From Gemmatimonadales bacterium (GTDB lineage Bacteria > Gemmatimonadota > Gemmatimonadetes > Gemmatimonadales > JACORV01): DNA of 53,884 nucleotides. The notes beneath the pieces are model-generated. The model saw only the letters and a list, made by a program, of their open reading frames with translations. It ran no database searches and was not told where the DNA came from. Shown here piece after piece: positions 52,387 through 53,884 of the stretch. The stretch's first letter is position 1. Each line of letters starts with the position of its first letter. The translations under genes were made by a program, and so were the position numbers. Where the stretch lies: assembly GCA_030697825.1 (NCBI GenBank), contig JAUYOW010000232.1, forward strand, positions 1-53,884. Direction: 5' to 3'.

Positions 52387-53205
52387 ATGACGGACGCACG
52401 CACGCACCGGCGCACGGGGGCACGGAGGAGAGCGCGAGTCGGTGACGCTGTGCGCCCGTGCGCCCGTGCCCTCTGTGCCCTCGGTGCCGTCTGTGCCCTC
52501 TTGCTGTCCGGCTGCCACCGCTTCAACCCGGGCTCCTACACCAGCCCGGAGTCGCTGTTTCGCGATTCGATGCGGGAGTTCCGGGCGGGCCGGTTCCAGC
52601 GTGCGTTCACGGGGTTCCAGAAGCTGACGTTCGACCTCCCGGCGCGGGACACGCTGGCGCCCCGCGTGCGGTTCCTCATGGCCGAGTGCTATTTCGGGTT
52701 GCGAGACTACGTGACGGCGGCGCGCGAGTTCCGCCGCGTGGCGGACGAGAGCCCGACCGACGCACTCGCGCCGGAAGCGCTGCTCCGCGCCGGGGACTCA
52801 CACGCGCAACTGTGGCGGAAGCCCGAGCTCGACCCGACCAACGGGCAGACCGCGCTCGCCATCTACCAGGAGCTCGAGGGCAGGTTCCCGGACGCGCCCG
52901 CGGCGACCGCGGCACCAGTGCGCATCCGCGCCCTCAACGAGGACTTCGCCGCGAAGGAATACCAGACCGCTCTCTTCTATTTCCGTCGCGGCGCGTACGA
53001 CTCCGCGATCCTCTACTTCAAGAGCCTCATCGCGGCCTACGGCTCCACGACATTCGCCCCCGAGGCTTGGGTCAAGCTGGTGCGGTCGTACCACGCTATC
53101 GGCTACCGCGACGAGGAACAGGAGACCTGCAGCCATCTGCGGCAGTACTACGGCACCCGACCCGACGTGAGGCTGGCTTGTGGCGACGGGAGTATTCGGC
53201 GGTAG
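52387..53205 (+). CDS. bamD: outer membrane assembly lipoprotein BamD
   Basis: 272 residues. The lipobox Cys is in LLLSGCHRFNPG. Helical repeats SPESLFRDSMREFRAG, MAECYFGLRDYVTAAREF, ALFYFRRGAYDSAILYFKSL match BamD/YfiO. It anchors to the outer membrane as part of the BAM beta-barrel insertion machine. ATG 52387 has GGGAGG 5 nt upstream. The signal peptide is encoded by palindromic repeat family B, and its n-region is unusually long and Arg-rich. Overlaps nadD by 26 nt. Confidence 0.88.
   Translation: MTDARTHRRTGARRRARVGDAVRPCARALCALGAVCALLLSGCHRFNPGSYTSPESLFRDSMREFRAGRFQRAFTGFQKLTFDLPARDTLAPRVRFLMAECYFGLRDYVTAAREFRRVADESPTDALAPEALLRAGDSHAQLWRKPELDPTNGQTALAIYQELEGRFPDAPAATAAPVRIRALNEDFAAKEYQTALFYFRRGAYDSAILYFKSLIAAYGSTTFAPEAWVKLVRSYHAIGYRDEEQETCSHLRQYYGTRPDVRLACGDGSIRR
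52388..52516. repeat. palindromic repeat, family B, encoding the BamD signal
   Basis: Left part: GGCGCACGGGGGCACGG units near 52408-52424. Right part (52452-52516): inverted units (GTGCGCCC, GTGCCCTC, TGTGCCCTC). The right arm reads as the hydrophobic signal core CALGAVCALLLSGC. 52487-52515 matches 28219-28247 at 28 of 29 positions. Confidence 0.7.
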
Positions 53206-53743
53206 CTTCGATCCCGTTCATCACGGCCACCTGATCGCCGCCGACCGGGCCGCCGAGGCCCTCGGCCTCGAAACGGTGCTCTTCGTGCCGTGTGCTCGCC
53301 AGCCGCTCAAAGGCGGGGCGGTCGCGACCGCCAAGCATCGGTGCGAGATGCTGCGGCTCGCCATCCAGGGTCACTCGCGCTACGCCATCGAGACGATGGA
53401 GCTGGACCGGGCCGGTCCGTCGTATACCGTGGACACGCTCCGTATCTTGAAGGAGCGGTGGCCCGACGACCGGCTGGTGCTGATCCTCGGCGCGGACGCG
53501 GCGGCGGAGCTTCCGCGCTGGCGTGCCGCGGACGAGGTCGCGCGCTTGGCGGAGGTGGCGGTGCTCAAGCGGCCGGGCTCGCCGGAAGTGACCTCGGCGT
53601 TGGTGAAGCACCTCGTTGCCACGCCGGCGATCGAGATCAGCGCGAGCGACATCCGGGCTCGCTGTATCGCGGGGAAGAGCATCAGGTATCTGGTGCCGGA
53701 CGCGGTGGCGGACCATATCGCGCGGCATCATCTGTATCAGTGA
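53180..53743 (+). CDS. nadD: nicotinate-nucleotide adenylyltransferase
   Basis: 187 residues from GTG at 53180. GVFGGSFDPVHHGHL is the HxGH nucleotidyltransferase motif, and ISASDIRARC the ISxT/SxxR motif. It joins nicotinate mononucleotide to AMP in NAD synthesis. The start lies 26 nt inside bamD. Confidence 0.95.
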   Translation: MATGVFGGSFDPVHHGHLIAADRAAEALGLETVLFVPCARQPLKGGAVATAKHRCEMLRLAIQGHSRYAIETMELDRAGPSYTVDTLRILKERWPDDRLVLILGADAAAELPRWRAADEVARLAEVAVLKRPGSPEVTSALVKHLVATPAIEISASDIRARCIAGKSIRYLVPDAVADHIARHHLYQ

Positions 53744-53746
53744 AAA

Positions 53747-53800
53747 GGCGCACAGGGGCACAGGGGCACAGGGGCACAGGGGCACAGGCGCACGGCCGCC
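53747..53800 (+). repeat. octamer tandem repeat, family B type
   Basis: About six copies of an 8-nt unit of the type GGCACAGG (end units GGCGCACA and GGCGCACG) immediately follow nadD. It is the simplest form of the units seen at 28155-28250 and 52388-52516. The remaining 84 nt to the window end contain no complete gene. Confidence 0.85.
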
Positions 53801-53884
53801 CTTCGGGGCCCAGCGGGACGGGCCAGACAGTGAACGCGAGACCTTAGCATTCAGATACAGCAGCTGGTAGCGAAGGTCTTCGGA

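Noticed and set aside
53747-53800. CRISPR-like array
   Set aside because: Units are 8 nt and contiguous with no spacers; it is a simple tandem repeat.

Overview
The window is a 53.9 kb, high-GC, almost fully coding stretch of a bacterial chromosome. The gene set (a Gram-negative BamD and several lipoproteins, a membrane pyrophosphatase, DUF2911, the rpmJ-rpsM-rpsK-rpsD-rpoA-rplQ order, dense ATGA/GTGA gene overlaps) would fit Gemmatimonadota or a neighbouring phylum. That placement is inference, because no 16S rRNA is present. No phage, insertion sequence or CRISPR array was seen. One tRNA, tRNA-Leu(CAG), is present.

Layout. 1-1081: the 5' part of an IscA/HesB-type Fe-S protein, a Uma2 protein and an intergenic region with a clear Fur-like palindrome. 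1082-5321: a peptidoglycan-salvage trio (serine hydrolase, NagZ, NamZ). 5360-11708: CDP-alcohol phosphatidyltransferase, inositol-3-phosphate synthase, membrane pyrophosphatase, and a P-type ATPase that lacks its actuator domain. 11724-13197: a DUF2911 protein and a small unknown protein. 13301-16881: E1alpha, E1beta and E2 of a 2-oxoacid dehydrogenase. 16896-21779: two small unknown genes, a peroxiredoxin with TGA in place of its catalytic cysteine codon (a probable selenoprotein), two short-chain dehydrogenases, TrxB, a metallo-beta-lactamase-fold protein with a zinc ribbon, and a cytochrome c. 21776-26240: cupin, aspartase/fumarase, a tungstate-type binding protein, an Rrf2 regulator and a MoeB/ThiF-rhodanese protein. 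26243-31795: tRNA-Leu, SmpB, a cell-wall amidase, a large lipoprotein, PyrD, PyrF and an unknown exported protein. 31881-35116: the alpha ribosomal operon with rpoA, and a convergent rpmB. 35243-50716: a run of nucleotide-sugar genes (GDP-rhamnose, UDP-diacetamido-glucuronate, dTDP-rhamnose, UDP-glucuronate, UDP-xylose) with carB and murB embedded and no glycosyltransferase. 50731-53743: TPR proteins, BamD and NadD.

The most notable signals are: (1) the UGA-containing peroxiredoxin with a hairpin just downstream of the UGA that fits a bacterial SECIS element, upstream of trxB; (2) the actuator-less P-type ATPase with SPA in place of CPC; (3) two families of short palindromic repeats, one of which lies inside reading frames, where it encodes lipoprotein signal peptides and part of the E2 linker; (4) apparent CTG start codons for two genes. 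The calls come from reading the sequence only; no database search was run.
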